This document shows positions 26,282-36,815 of a stretch of 64,000 bases of DNA, one piece after another. Position numbers and translations under genes: made by a program. The stretch is from NCBI RefSeq assembly GCF_000308695.1, contig NZ_BAGG01000060.1, positions 1 through 64,000 of the forward strand. The letters are read 5' to 3'. Source of the DNA: Nocardia takedensis NBRC 100417. Lineage in GTDB: Bacteria > Actinomycetota > Actinomycetes > Mycobacteriales > Mycobacteriaceae. Every line of letters starts with the position of its first letter. The stretch's first letter is position 1. The notes below the pieces were generated by a model. The model was not told the DNA's origin and searched no databases. It worked only from the letters and a program-made list of their open reading frames with translations.

Positions 26282-27112
26282 GTGACGGGCGCGGCGCAGT
26301 GGGCGCGCGGAGGCATGTCGATCGGCTCCGTACTCGACCTGCTGCGCCCCGACTTCCCGGATGTCACCATCTCCAAGATCCGCTTCCTCGAGGCCGAGGG
26401 TCTGATCAGGCCCGAGCGCACGCCTTCGGGCTATCGCCGGTTCTCGGTCGCCGACTGCGAACGGCTGCGGTTCGTGCTGACCGCGCAACGCGATCAGTAC
26501 CTGCCGCTGAAGGTGATCAAGGAGCAGCTGGAGGCCATCGACAGCGGCGCGGCGACCTTGGGGGTGCGCGAAGCGCGCGCTCGCGCGGTCTCCGGCCGCG
26601 TCGGCGGTGAGGCCGAACGGTTCGTCGAACCCGCCGCGGAGGCGGTGGGTCGCCCTGTCCGGATGCCGGGTGCGGCCGCGCCGCGTAGGCTCGGGGTCGT
26701 GCCCGGGGAGATCTCACCCGACGAACTGCGGTTCGATCACGAAATCCGGCTCACGCGTGCGGATCTGCTCCAGCAGGCCGAGATCGACGAGAAATTCCTC
26801 ACCGATCTGATCCGGGCCAATCTGATCACCCCCGGTCCGGCGGGATTCTTCGACGGCGAGGCGGTCGTGCTGGCCAAGACCGCGCGGGCGATGGCCGAAT
26901 TCGGTTTGGAGGCGCGGCATCTGCGCGCGTTCAAGCTGGCGGCCGACCGTGAGGCCGCGCTGTTGGCCCAGATCGCCGCGCCGATCGCCAAGAGCCGCGA
27001 CGCGGGTGCGCGGGCGCGGGCCGAGGAGACGGTGCGCGAACTGGCGGCGCTGTCGCTGGCCCTGCACACCAGTCTGGTCAAGGCGTCGGTGCGCAACGCG
27101 CTGGGCGGCTGA
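26282..27112 (+). CDS. MerR-family regulator (Rv1828-like)
   Basis: The 276-residue protein has an N-terminal MerR-type winged helix beginning MSIGSVLDLLRPDFPDVTISKIRFLEAEGLIRPERTPSGYRRF, then AQRDQYLPLKVIKEQL, matching Rv1828 closely. The middle has a variable acidic/arginine linker and a C-terminal domain (ADLLQQAEIDEKFLTDLIRANLITPGPAGFFDGEAV ... ARAMAEFGLEARHLRAFKLAADREAAL), which looks like a second DNA-binding-like or dimer unit. GTG at 26282 adds the short AAQWARGG leader seen in relatives; the internal ATG at 26315 has no spaced ribosome site. It lies 37 bases after garA, so they may share a message. Confidence 0.9.
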   Translation: MTGAAQWARGGMSIGSVLDLLRPDFPDVTISKIRFLEAEGLIRPERTPSGYRRFSVADCERLRFVLTAQRDQYLPLKVIKEQLEAIDSGAATLGVREARARAVSGRVGGEAERFVEPAAEAVGRPVRMPGAAAPRRLGVVPGEISPDELRFDHEIRLTRADLLQQAEIDEKFLTDLIRANLITPGPAGFFDGEAVVLAKTARAMAEFGLEARHLRAFKLAADREAALLAQIAAPIAKSRDAGARARAEETVRELAALSLALHTSLVKASVRNALGG

Positions 27113-27244
27113 TTCCGTCGATCCGCGCCGCCGCGTCCCGCGGTCGCACCGGGGGAGCTCGGTCGCGGCGCGGCTCGTGTTCCACCGCGACAACACACAG
27201 GTTTCGGCTCCGCGCACCGATCGCAGCACCGCTGTCCGTTCGCT

Positions 27245-27250
27245 TAGACT
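27245..27250 (+). promoter_or_regulatory. Likely -10 element (TAGACT) before the DUF151 gene
   Basis: TAGACT fits the actinobacterial TAnnnT -10 consensus and lies 64 bases before the DUF151 start. The same hexamer occurs at 28717-28722 before the glycine riboswitch. No matching -35 is clear. Confidence 0.4.
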
Positions 27251-27313
27251 CGTGGTACGGCCAAGCTCCGCAGCGGTCATGCCGGGCGGCCGGCGAGTAT
27301 GGGAGGCAGTGCG

Positions 27314-27787
27314 ATGAGTGAGATGCGCGTAATCGGCATTCGTGTCGAGCAGCCGCAGAACCAGCCCGTGCTCTTGCTGCGCGAAATGTCCGGGGACCGA
27401 TATCTGCCGATCTGGATCGGGCAGGCCGAGGCGACGGCGATCGTGCTCGAGCAGGAGGGGGTGACCCCGATCCGACCGTTGACCCACGACCTGATCAAGA
27501 TCCTGATCGCCGAACTCGGGCACACGCTCAAGGAAGTGCGGATCGTGGATCTGCAGGAGGGCACCTTCTACGCGGACCTGGTGTTCGAGAACGACCTGAC
27601 GATCTCGGCGCGGCCCTCGGATTCGGTCGCCATCGCCTTGCGGGTCGGTTGCCCGATCTACGCCGAGGAGGCGGTTCTCGACGAGGCGGGGCTGGTGATG
27701 CCCGATGAGCGCGAGGACGAGGTGGAGAAGTTCAAGGAGTTCCTGGAGTCGGTCTCGCCGGACGATTTCAAGGCCACCGATAGCTGA
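27314..27787 (+). CDS. Bifunctional nuclease family protein (DUF151, Rv1829-like)
   Basis: The 157-residue protein belongs to the DUF151 family: MRVIGIRVEQPQNQPVLLLREMSGDRYLPIWIGQAEATAI, HDLIKILIAELGHTLKEVRI, and FENDLTISARPSDSVAIALR. Plant relatives were reported to cut RNA and DNA, but the bacterial role is not settled. The ATG at 27314 follows GGAGG. The sequence upstream has a TAGACT promoter element. The gene sits between two MerR genes in the Rv1828-Rv1829-Rv1830 order. Confidence 0.93.
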   Translation: MSEMRVIGIRVEQPQNQPVLLLREMSGDRYLPIWIGQAEATAIVLEQEGVTPIRPLTHDLIKILIAELGHTLKEVRIVDLQEGTFYADLVFENDLTISARPSDSVAIALRVGCPIYAEEAVLDEAGLVMPDEREDEVEKFKEFLESVSPDDFKATDS

Positions 27788-28022
27788 CAGCTCTCGACCA
27801 TTCTCTCTCCCTGAAGTACAGGTCGAGACTTTTACCGCGCGTCGCGTTTGGATCGATGCGGCCGCTCCCAGGAGAATCAGGGGAGTAACCTCGATAGTTG
27901 GGCCGTGCCCGACGAGGCGACGATCTCGAGGATCGCAGTGGGAGTCGCTCAGTCGGAGGATGGTCGTCACGGAGCCGGGTCATCGTCAGTGACAAGGCGT
28001 CGGCGGAGCAAGGGAGTGGTCA

Positions 28023-28580
28023 GTGGCAGAGCAATCGCAGGATGTGGTACAGCCTGGCCTGTTCCCGGATGATTCGGTGCCCGACGATCTAGTGGGCTAC
28101 CGCGTCCCCAGTGCGTGCCAGGTAGCGGGTATCACCTATCGCCAGCTCGATTACTGGGCGCGCACCGGCCTGGTGGTGCCCTCGATCCGCGGCGCCGCGG
28201 GATCGGGCAGTCAGCGGCTGTACTCGTTCAAGGACATCTTGGTCCTCAAGATCGTCAAACGCCTGCTCGACGCGGGGATCTCGTTGCAGAACATCCGGAT
28301 AGCCGTCGATCATCTGCGTAGTCGCGGCGTCCAGGATCTGGCGGGCATCACCCTGTTCTCGGACGGCACCTCGGTCTACGAGTGTTCCTCGCCCGAAGAG
28401 GTCGTCGACTTACTGCAGGGCGGCCAGGGCGTGTTCGGGATCGCGGTGAGCGGGGCCATGCGGGAGTTGACCGGCGCGATCGCCAACTTCCCGGCGGAGC
28501 GGGCCTCCTCGGCCACCGAACGCCCGGAAGACGAACTCGCCTACCGTCGCAAGGCGCGGATGAACGCCAAGACCGGCTAG
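28023..28580 (+). CDS. ftsR: MerR-family cell-division regulator FtsR (Rv1830-like)
   Basis: The 185-residue protein begins with a MerR-like winged helix (VGYRVPSACQVAGITYRQLDYWARTGLVVPSIRGAAGSGSQRLY), then KDILVLKIVKRLLDAGISLQNIRIAVDHLRSRGVQDLAGITLFSDG. This is the Rv1830/FtsR pattern; in Corynebacterium glutamicum FtsR activates ftsZ. GTG at 28023 follows AGGGAG. A strong terminator follows the stop. It is expected to act in the cytosol as a dimer. Confidence 0.93.
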   Translation: MAEQSQDVVQPGLFPDDSVPDDLVGYRVPSACQVAGITYRQLDYWARTGLVVPSIRGAAGSGSQRLYSFKDILVLKIVKRLLDAGISLQNIRIAVDHLRSRGVQDLAGITLFSDGTSVYECSSPEEVVDLLQGGQGVFGIAVSGAMRELTGAIANFPAERASSATERPEDELAYRRKARMNAKTG

Positions 28581-28590
28581 AACCGACCAC

Positions 28591-28625
28591 GAAGGCCGCT
28601 CCGATCCACGATCGGGGCGGCCTTC
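28591..28625 (+). terminator. Hairpin terminator after ftsR
   Basis: Arms 28591-28606 (GAAGGCCGCTCCGATC) and 28610-28625 pair over 16 bases with one G-T pair around a three-base loop. It lies 10 bases after the ftsR stop. No T-tract follows. Confidence 0.85.
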
Positions 28626-28740
28626 GCCGTTCCCGGGATGCCGGGCGTACCGGTGCGTGGCCGGAAGTGACGAGCCCTACAGTCGGGCAAGACCCCTCAT
28701 GTGTGGGCAGTCGGCATAGACTTGGCGGTACGTCACCGCC

Positions 28741-28922
28741 GTGCGGGAGAGTTCCGGCTCCACCAGTGAGACCGGACGCCGAAGGAGCAGCACCTCCCCG
28801 TCAATCTCTCAGGCAACCGGACCGCACGGGCTCCGACGTCTCTGGAAAGCGGTGGTCACCGTGCCGCCCGCCCATGGGGAAAGGGACGACACATCCCGAA
28901 TCTCTCAGGCTCCACGACAGAG
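28741..28922 (+). promoter_or_regulatory. Tandem glycine riboswitch upstream of gcvP
   Basis: Two glycine aptamers lie in series. Aptamer 1 has closing stem GTGCGG (28741-28746) with CCGCAC (28822-28827), the GGAGAG opening, GACGCCGAAGGAGCAG and AATCTCTCAGGC. Aptamer 2 runs about 28840-28922, with CTCTGGAAAGCGG, CCATGGGGAAAGGG and a second AATCTCTCAGGC; CTCTG (28840-28844) can pair with CAGAG (28918-28922). A palindrome GTCGACCGCGCGGTCGAC (28941-28958) sits between the aptamers and the gcvP ribosome site, and AGGGG (28921-28925) can pair with CCCCT (28936-28940), competing with the aptamer 2 closing stem. Glycine would be expected to raise gcvP expression. A TAGACT -10-like hexamer is at 28717-28722. 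Confidence 0.95.
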
Positions 28923-28979
28923 GGGGAGGGCCGGACCCCTGTCGACCGCGCGGTCGACCCGCCCGACCTTGGAGCTGCC

Positions 28980-31793
<2,814 letters not shown>

Positions 31794-31800
31794 CCGGCCC

Positions 31801-33498
31801 TCACGGCGTCGTCAGCGCCTGCACCACAGCGCTGGCGAAAGCCAGATTGCCCGAGGCGTCGGCGGCGGTGTAGGTGCCGCCGGTGCGCTGGGCCAGATCA
31901 CGCAGCGTCTGGGTGCCCGCGCCGCCGATCGCGACCACGTCGATGCGGACCGGCCGCGACGCGTCGGTCGCGGCGGTGATGTCGGCGAGCAGTTGCGCGC
32001 CGGTCACCGACGAGTCGTCGTCGGGGCCGTCGGTGATGAGCAGCAGCGAGTTGGCGCGCTCGGCGGCGTAGTCGGCGACGGCTTGCCGGTAGGCGGCCAG
32101 CAGTGTCGGATACGCCTGGTCGGTCTTGGACTCGGTGACCTTGACCGCGCTCAGCGCGGTGTCGACGGTGGAGCGCTGGCCGGTGTCGAGTCGCTCGGTG
32201 GGCACGAGCACCTTGTAGGGCTTGGCGCCGTCGAGGTTCTTGCCGAAGGTCCAGATCCCCAGCCCGAAATCGGGCGGCATCACCTGCAGGGTCGAGCGCA
32301 GCGCGCCGAGGCTGTTGGACAGGCGGGTGCCGGCGCCGTCGGTCCCCGACATGGACGCGGACACGTCGAGCAGCACGGTGGCGTGCACCCCGAGTACGGG
32401 ATCGGCGATGTTCTTGGTCAGACCGGCCAGTGCTTCGCGGGTGGCGCCGGGCACGATGTCGGGCGCGGCGGCGGTGAATCCGGCCTCCTGGAACACCGCC
32501 GCGTTCTGCGGGGTGGTCAGGAAGGCGGTGAACACGCCCGCGACGAGATTCTGGGTCTGGTCGACCCAGGAACCGGACATGACCGCAGCCGGATGGTCGG
32601 CGATCGGCGCGGCCCCCACGGGTTGGTAGCCGACCACGCCCATGTGGGCGTCGAGTTGTTGGATGGTCGCGGGGACGGCGTGGATGGTGGCCGCGTCGGG
32701 GCTTTGTGCGGTCGCGATGGTGTCCAGGGCCGCGCCCGTGCCGGTGCTCTCGGGGGCGGCGGCGGCCAGTCCCGACACCGCCGAGGAGACCTGTCCGGAT
32801 CTGGCGGCCTCGGTGGTCAGCGGATCGACGCCGGAGACCATCGCGCCGATCGCGGTGGCCGCCGCCAAGGAGGAATCGCCCGGCGGCAGGGCCATGCGCA
32901 GTCCGCCCCAGCCGGACAGGCCGAGGTCGGCCAGCGAGCCCTGTTGCAGATTCGGCAGATCGCTCCAGGCGATCCGCGCGGCCTCGAGGGCCTGGCGCAG
33001 CGGTTCGGCCACGCCCAGGACGACAGGGCTGCTCGCGATCGGGGTGGGTTCGCCCTCCATCAGGCCCGGCACCCGGACGGCCTCGATCGAACGGGACGAA
33101 TCGGCGATCCACAGCGCGGGCTTGGGCCCCAGCGCCTCGTTCCAGGAACCGCCCGGCGCGAGACCCGCGGCGACGGCCGCCGAATCGGCGGCCCGCACCC
33201 GCACCGCCGCGCAGTGGTCGCGCACGGTCGGCTTCGTCGCGTTGTAGCGTTCGGCGAGGGTGCGGACCGGGACCGCGATGTCGGGGTCCGCGGTGACGTC
33301 GAGGACCGATTCGCCCTCGACGCATTCCGAGGCCGCGGCGCTGTCCCGGTCGGCCGCGCGATCCCGGAACTGGAACCACGCGAAAGTCGCCGCGACCAGC
33401 AGGACGAGTACCACCACCGCGATGACCGGACCCTTGCTGACGCCTCGGGATCTGATTCCGCTGCGATGTGTGCCCACGGCGCAACAGTGTATGGTCAC
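31801..33498 (-). CDS. Membrane-anchored von Willebrand A domain protein with a substrate-binding-like region
   Basis: The roughly 565-residue protein has one N-terminal span (VIAVVVLVLLVAATFAWFQF) and an extracytoplasmic remainder. The middle part, with LAERYNATKPTVRDHCAAVRV and PVVLGVAEPLRQAL, resembles periplasmic solute-binding proteins. A VWA domain from about residue 370 carries the MIDAS motif DVSASMSGTDGAG and LLLITDGPDDDSSV. The start may be GTG 33498 or a nearby downstream GTG; neither has a strong ribosome site. Such proteins often assist metal or complex assembly in the envelope. The partner is unknown. Confidence 0.8.
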   Translation of the reverse strand: MTIHCCAVGTHRSGIRSRGVSKGPVIAVVVLVLLVAATFAWFQFRDRAADRDSAAASECVEGESVLDVTADPDIAVPVRTLAERYNATKPTVRDHCAAVRVRAADSAAVAAGLAPGGSWNEALGPKPALWIADSSRSIEAVRVPGLMEGEPTPIASSPVVLGVAEPLRQALEAARIAWSDLPNLQQGSLADLGLSGWGGLRMALPPGDSSLAAATAIGAMVSGVDPLTTEAARSGQVSSAVSGLAAAAPESTGTGAALDTIATAQSPDAATIHAVPATIQQLDAHMGVVGYQPVGAAPIADHPAAVMSGSWVDQTQNLVAGVFTAFLTTPQNAAVFQEAGFTAAAPDIVPGATREALAGLTKNIADPVLGVHATVLLDVSASMSGTDGAGTRLSNSLGALRSTLQVMPPDFGLGIWTFGKNLDGAKPYKVLVPTERLDTGQRSTVDTALSAVKVTESKTDQAYPTLLAAYRQAVADYAAERANSLLLITDGPDDDSSVTGAQLLADITAATDASRPVRIDVVAIGGAGTQTLRDLAQRTGGTYTAADASGNLAFASAVVQALTTP

Positions 33499-33571
33499 CC
33501 GCCCCGTGACCGCGCGCCGAGGTCGGTGTCCGATGACCTGGGACACCGACCCCGGCGCACTGTGGCCGAGC

Positions 33572-33844
33572 TCACTCGCGGATCATCCGCCCGCGGTCGA
33601 ACTCGTGTCCGCCCCAGACACCGGACTGCCCGGTGCCGGAAGCGAATTCGGCGCAGCCGGGCCGGATCGGGCACCCGGCGCAGATCTCGCGGGCGTACTC
33701 GAAATCCTGCGACGGGTACGGGAACCACGCCTCGTGGTTCGGGTCGCCCCGGCAGGCGGCGCGATGCCACTCGCGGCTGTCCGAGAGCGGCAGCAGGTCG
33801 ATCAGCGTCGGCTCGGCGCCGGTCGACTCCAGATGGAGGGTCAT
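33572..33844 (-). CDS. WhiB-family iron-sulfur regulator
   Basis: The 90-residue protein has the four cysteines that bind a [4Fe-4S] cluster (AACRGDP, then REICAGCPIRPGCAEFA), the GVWGG turn and a basic tail (GHEFDRGRMIRE). WhiB proteins bind sigma factor region 4 and regulate redox, division or resistance genes. Its ATG overlaps the stop of the upstream HNH gene by four bases, so the two are made together. The coupling to an HNH protein hints at a shared regulatory or stress role. Which WhiB subclass it belongs to cannot be decided by eye. Confidence 0.92.
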   Translation of the reverse strand: MTLHLESTGAEPTLIDLLPLSDSREWHRAACRGDPNHEAWFPYPSQDFEYAREICAGCPIRPGCAEFASGTGQSGVWGGHEFDRGRMIRE

Positions 33845-34455
33845 GGTCCGCACTCCTTTCCGCGGCGGTCGGTGCTGTGGTCGTCGGGGACGTGGTGGCC
33901 GGGGGTGGACAGTTGCCGCCAGATGCGGCGCTGTCGCTTGGCGAGGGGGTCGGGGGCCTTGGGCTGCCAGAGCAGACGCATGCCCGCCTCCTCCGGCGTG
34001 CGGTCGGCCTTGGCGGAATTGCACGACGCGCAGCAGGCGACGAGGTTGCCCCAGGTGTTCGGGCCGCCCCGGCTGCGCGGCCGGATGTGGTCGACGGTGC
34101 GGGCCCAGCCCGCGCAGTAGCCGCACCGGTGCTTGTCGCGGCGCAGCACACCCGCCAAGGTGGCCCGGCTGTCCTCGTGCACCAGGTTCACGTGCTCGAG
34201 GAAGACGTAGCGCAGCAGGCGGATGGTCTCGGGCAGGGCGATCTCGAGGTGCTTGGACCGGATCGGCACGTACGGCTCGCGGTCGGCGATCGACTCCGCG
34301 ACCCCGCCGACCAGCAGCACGACGGCGCGGTCGGCCCGGATCTCGGCGATGGCCTCGAACGAGGCGTTCAGCACCAGAACGCTCGAGTGTATCCAGTTGT
34401 CCGGGGGAGTGGTCACCGCGACGGTGACAGGGCGCGAGGTCATGGGGCTCACCAT
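33841..34455 (-). CDS. HNH endonuclease-domain protein co-translated with WhiB
   Basis: The 204-residue protein has a C-terminal HNH nuclease: CGYCAGWARTVDHIRPRSRG, then GNLVACCASCNSAKADRTPEEAGMRL. These provide the zinc-knuckle cysteines, the DH catalytic pair and the N and following residues, in the layout of actinobacterial HNH proteins of about 170-200 residues. The N-terminus (VLVLNASFEAIAEI) is a common lead-in. Start is ATG 34455 or 34443. Its stop overlaps the whiB start. DNA target unknown. Confidence 0.85.
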   Translation of the reverse strand: MVSPMTSRPVTVAVTTPPDNWIHSSVLVLNASFEAIAEIRADRAVVLLVGGVAESIADREPYVPIRSKHLEIALPETIRLLRYVFLEHVNLVHEDSRATLAGVLRRDKHRCGYCAGWARTVDHIRPRSRGGPNTWGNLVACCASCNSAKADRTPEEAGMRLLWQPKAPDPLAKRQRRIWRQLSTPGHHVPDDHSTDRRGKECGP

Positions 34456-34497
34456 GTTTCGAGAAGAGAGCGGAAAGGGAGGATGCAGCGGTCGCGG

Positions 34498-34584
34498 TCA
34501 GCGACCGGCGTGGAGGCGGCTCGGTACTTCGCGTGCGACGGTCATGCGCGAATTCAGGGCATCGTCCCTGTGCTGTGGGTACAC
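34498..34584 (-). CDS. Candidate 28-codon leader peptide upstream of HNH-whiB
   Basis: A short ORF (begins MYPQHRDDALNSRMTVAREV) starts with GTG at 34584 behind a very strong ribosome site (GAGAGGAGG, ten bases before). It ends 43 bases before the HNH start on the same strand. The peptide is charged and basic and has no family. Its position suggests a leader peptide or small regulatory ORF for the HNH-whiB message. It could also be a chance ORF; only the ribosome site and position support it. Confidence 0.4.
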   Translation of the reverse strand: MYPQHRDDALNSRMTVAREVPSRLHAGR

Positions 34585-34705
34585 GGGCCACCTCCTCTCC
34601 GGATGCTCGGGTGATCGCCCGGGGGCGGGCGATCGCTCTGAATGCCATGGTGGCACACCGACTGTGCCGTTGTCGGCCTATTTTTTCGGGGCCGGACCGA
34701 CCCGG

Positions 34706-35845
34706 TCAGCCCAGCGGGCCGTGACCCAGCGCGACGCGGCCGCCGAACAGGACCTGCTTGGCCCTCGGCAGCGGGTGGAACAGGCTGCCGTGCACGTCGC
34801 GATAGCGCATCTCGAGTTCACAGGATCGCGAATAGCCCAGTCCACCAACGGTTTCGATGGCGAGTCGGACAGCGGCGATCAGGTGTTCGGCCGCCGCGGT
34901 CTTGCGGGCCAGGGTGCGCGCGGCGTACTCGTCGGTGTTGGCGAAACTCAGATTCCGCGACCCCGTGAACATCGCCTCGACCAGGTCCTCGGCGGTGCCG
35001 TGCGCGGTGGTCAGCTCGCCGGCCAGGCAGATCACGTGCGCGTCGGTGCGTCCGGCGACGAGTTCGAGGGCCAGGCGAACGGCCTCGTCGGCGATGCCGA
35101 GGTAGGCGGCCATGACCAAGGGCATCGCGGCTCCGACCACGACGTTGAGCAGCGGCGGCCACGGCGCGGCCGGGCGGATCATCGAGATCGCGGCATCCGG
35201 GACGAAGACGTCCTCGAACACCACCGTGTGCGAACCGCTGGCGCGCAATCCCATGGTGTCCCAGGTCTTCTCGACGCGCACGCCCGGCGCGCTCGTCGGG
35301 ATCGCGCAGTGCAGCACCTGCGCTCCGTCGGGGGAGGCGTCCCAACGGATGCTGGTGACCAGCACGTCGCCGATCTCGCACCCGCTGGCGGGCGCCTTGC
35401 GGGCGTGCACCCGGTAGCCGCCCTCGACGCGCTCGGCCCGGCCGGAGGAGTCGACCCAGTCCGAGGCGCCGGTGCTGACCAGGATCGCGCCGTCGACGAC
35501 CTTCGCGAAGACCGCGCTCGCGTCGTTGCCGTGGTTGTGGCGCCACACCTGGGTGGCGACCAGGTGCGAGTGCATGGCGAAGGCGACCGCGACCGACGGG
35601 TCGTGGCGGCCGAGTTCGCGCAGGATCTGTCCCATCTCGTGGTGGGTCGCGCCGCCGCCGCCGAATTCGACGGGAACCAGCGCGGCGGACAGTCCGCTCG
35701 CGCGCAGCAGGTCGAAGGCGGCGGGGTCGAGTTCGCCGGTGCGGTCGCGTTCGGCGACGCCGGGGCGCAGGGTGTTGCCGATGCGCCGGGCCATGGCGAG
35801 GCGGTCGAGGTCGGGGGCGGTGGTGGGCACGGTGGAAGTCGTCAT
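34706..35845 (-). CDS. Acyl-CoA dehydrogenase-family flavoenzyme
   Basis: The 379-residue protein fits the acyl-CoA dehydrogenase family in length and pattern: FDLLRASGLSAALVPVEFGGGGATHHEMGQILRELG, EKTWDTMGLRASGSHTVVFEDVFVP and AIETVGGLGYSRSCELEMRYRDVHGSLFHPLPRAKQ. The usual catalytic glutamate region is not plain in the last part, so this may be a variant oxidase or monooxygenase-like member. The ATG at 35845 begins the conserved N-terminus. It is divergent from an HxlR regulator whose likely operator lies between them; the regulator probably controls this gene. Substrate is unknown. Confidence 0.82.
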   Translation of the reverse strand: MTTSTVPTTAPDLDRLAMARRIGNTLRPGVAERDRTGELDPAAFDLLRASGLSAALVPVEFGGGGATHHEMGQILRELGRHDPSVAVAFAMHSHLVATQVWRHNHGNDASAVFAKVVDGAILVSTGASDWVDSSGRAERVEGGYRVHARKAPASGCEIGDVLVTSIRWDASPDGAQVLHCAIPTSAPGVRVEKTWDTMGLRASGSHTVVFEDVFVPDAAISMIRPAAPWPPLLNVVVGAAMPLVMAAYLGIADEAVRLALELVAGRTDAHVICLAGELTTAHGTAEDLVEAMFTGSRNLSFANTDEYAARTLARKTAAAEHLIAAVRLAIETVGGLGYSRSCELEMRYRDVHGSLFHPLPRAKQVLFGGRVALGHGPLG

Positions 35846-35881
35846 GTTTCGAAAGCTACGAACCGCCGCGATAACCGGATA

Positions 35882-35919
35882 GTCCAGAAAATGGACCCGC
35901 CCGGTGCAGGAAATGGACC
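35882..35919. promoter_or_regulatory. Direct-repeat operator between acyl-CoA dehydrogenase and hxlR
   Basis: CAGAAAATGGACC (35885-35897) and CAGGAAATGGACC (35907-35919) are 13-bp direct repeats 22 bp apart, about two helical turns. The first is part of a dyad GTCCA-N5-TGGAC (35882-35896). They lie 32-69 bases before the HxlR start in the divergent promoter. An HxlR dimer pair could bind here. Confidence 0.65.
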
Positions 35920-35950
35920 TCACGGCGGGCCCGACGACCCGGAGGTGACC

Positions 35951-36664
35951 GTGAGCGGCGAACTGCCCACCCGCGACGAGCAGGGCTACGGCCAGTACTG
36001 CCCGATCTCGCGCGCGTTGGAGGTGCTCGGCGATCGTTGGTCGCTGCTGATCCTGCGCGATCTGCTGCTCGGCTCGACCCGCTACAACGATCTGGCGCGC
36101 GGCCTGCCGGGGCTCTCGCGCAGCCTGCTCACCAAGCGGTTGCGCCAGTTCGAGCGCGCGGGCCTGGTCGACCGCGTCGGCTGCGACTACCTGATGACCG
36201 AATCCGGGCGCGACCTGGAACCGATCCTGTTCGGGCTGGGCGCGTGGGGCGCGCGCTGGACCTTCGGCGAGCCCGATCCCGCCGAACTGGACGCCGACCT
36301 GCTGGTGTGGTGGATGCACACCCGCCTGGACACCGCGGACCTGCCCGGCCGACGCCAGGTGTTCGCGGTCCGCTTCACCGACGACGCCCGGCGCTACTGG
36401 ATCGTGGTCGACCGGAGTGTGCCCTCGGTGTGCACGACCGACCCGGGCTACCCGGTGGACGTCACGATCACCGCCGACGTCGCCTCGCTCTACCAGGTCT
36501 GGCTGGGCCGGTTGCCGCTGGCGCAGGCCCAGCACGCGGGCCGGGTCCGCTTCAGCGGGCAGTTGGGCGTGACCCGCCGTATGCCCACGGTGCTGCGGTT
36601 GAGCCCGGCCGCGGGCCTCGCCGTACCCGCGGCCGAGGAGCCGTACTTGCGGGCCACCGCCTGA
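35951..36664 (+). CDS. HxlR-family winged-helix regulator with a C-terminal ligand-like domain
   Basis: The 237-residue protein starts with an HxlR domain (YCPISRALEVLGDRWSLLILRDLLLGSTRYNDLARGLPGLSRSLLTKRLRQFERAGLVDR), then has a C-terminal part of about 120 residues (DLLVWWMHTRLDTADL ... VTITADVASLYQVWLGRLPLAQAQHAGRVRFSG) that resembles a sterol-carrier-like fold seen fused to some HxlR proteins. GTG at 35951 has GGAGGTGA just before it. It is divergent from the acyl-CoA dehydrogenase; the repeat at 35882-35919 may be its site. A hydrophobic or acyl ligand is an inference. Confidence 0.88.
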   Translation: MSGELPTRDEQGYGQYCPISRALEVLGDRWSLLILRDLLLGSTRYNDLARGLPGLSRSLLTKRLRQFERAGLVDRVGCDYLMTESGRDLEPILFGLGAWGARWTFGEPDPAELDADLLVWWMHTRLDTADLPGRRQVFAVRFTDDARRYWIVVDRSVPSVCTTDPGYPVDVTITADVASLYQVWLGRLPLAQAQHAGRVRFSGQLGVTRRMPTVLRLSPAAGLAVPAAEEPYLRATA

Positions 36665-36711
36665 CGGGGACGGGACGCGCCCATCCCGTCGACGTCGGAC
36701 GCCGCGGTTTT

Positions 36712-36815
36712 CGACCCCGCGGTTGTCGACTCTGTGGGGGCTTACTCCGCGGTGTCGACCCTGTGCTTGGCGACCCTGTGCTTGCCGCGTCAGAGGTTAC
36801 CGAATCAGAGGTTGC
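36712..36815. repeat. 15-bp tandem minisatellite, CGACCCTGTGCTTG(G/C) type
   Basis: Units of about 15 bp follow one another: CGACCCCGCGGTTGT (36712), a 29-bp double unit (36727), CGACCCTGTGCTTGG (36756), CGACCCTGTGCTTGC (36771), CGCGTCAGAGGTTAC (36786) and CGAATCAGAGGTTGC (36801). The array overlaps the end of the acyl-CoA dehydrogenase gene, whose stop is at 36805. A related array lies at 51276-51335. Confidence 0.7.

Noticed and set aside
34484-34614. Plus-strand 43-codon frame opposite the HNH leader region
   Set aside because: No ribosome site; the minus-strand 28-codon ORF with a strong site is the better candidate.
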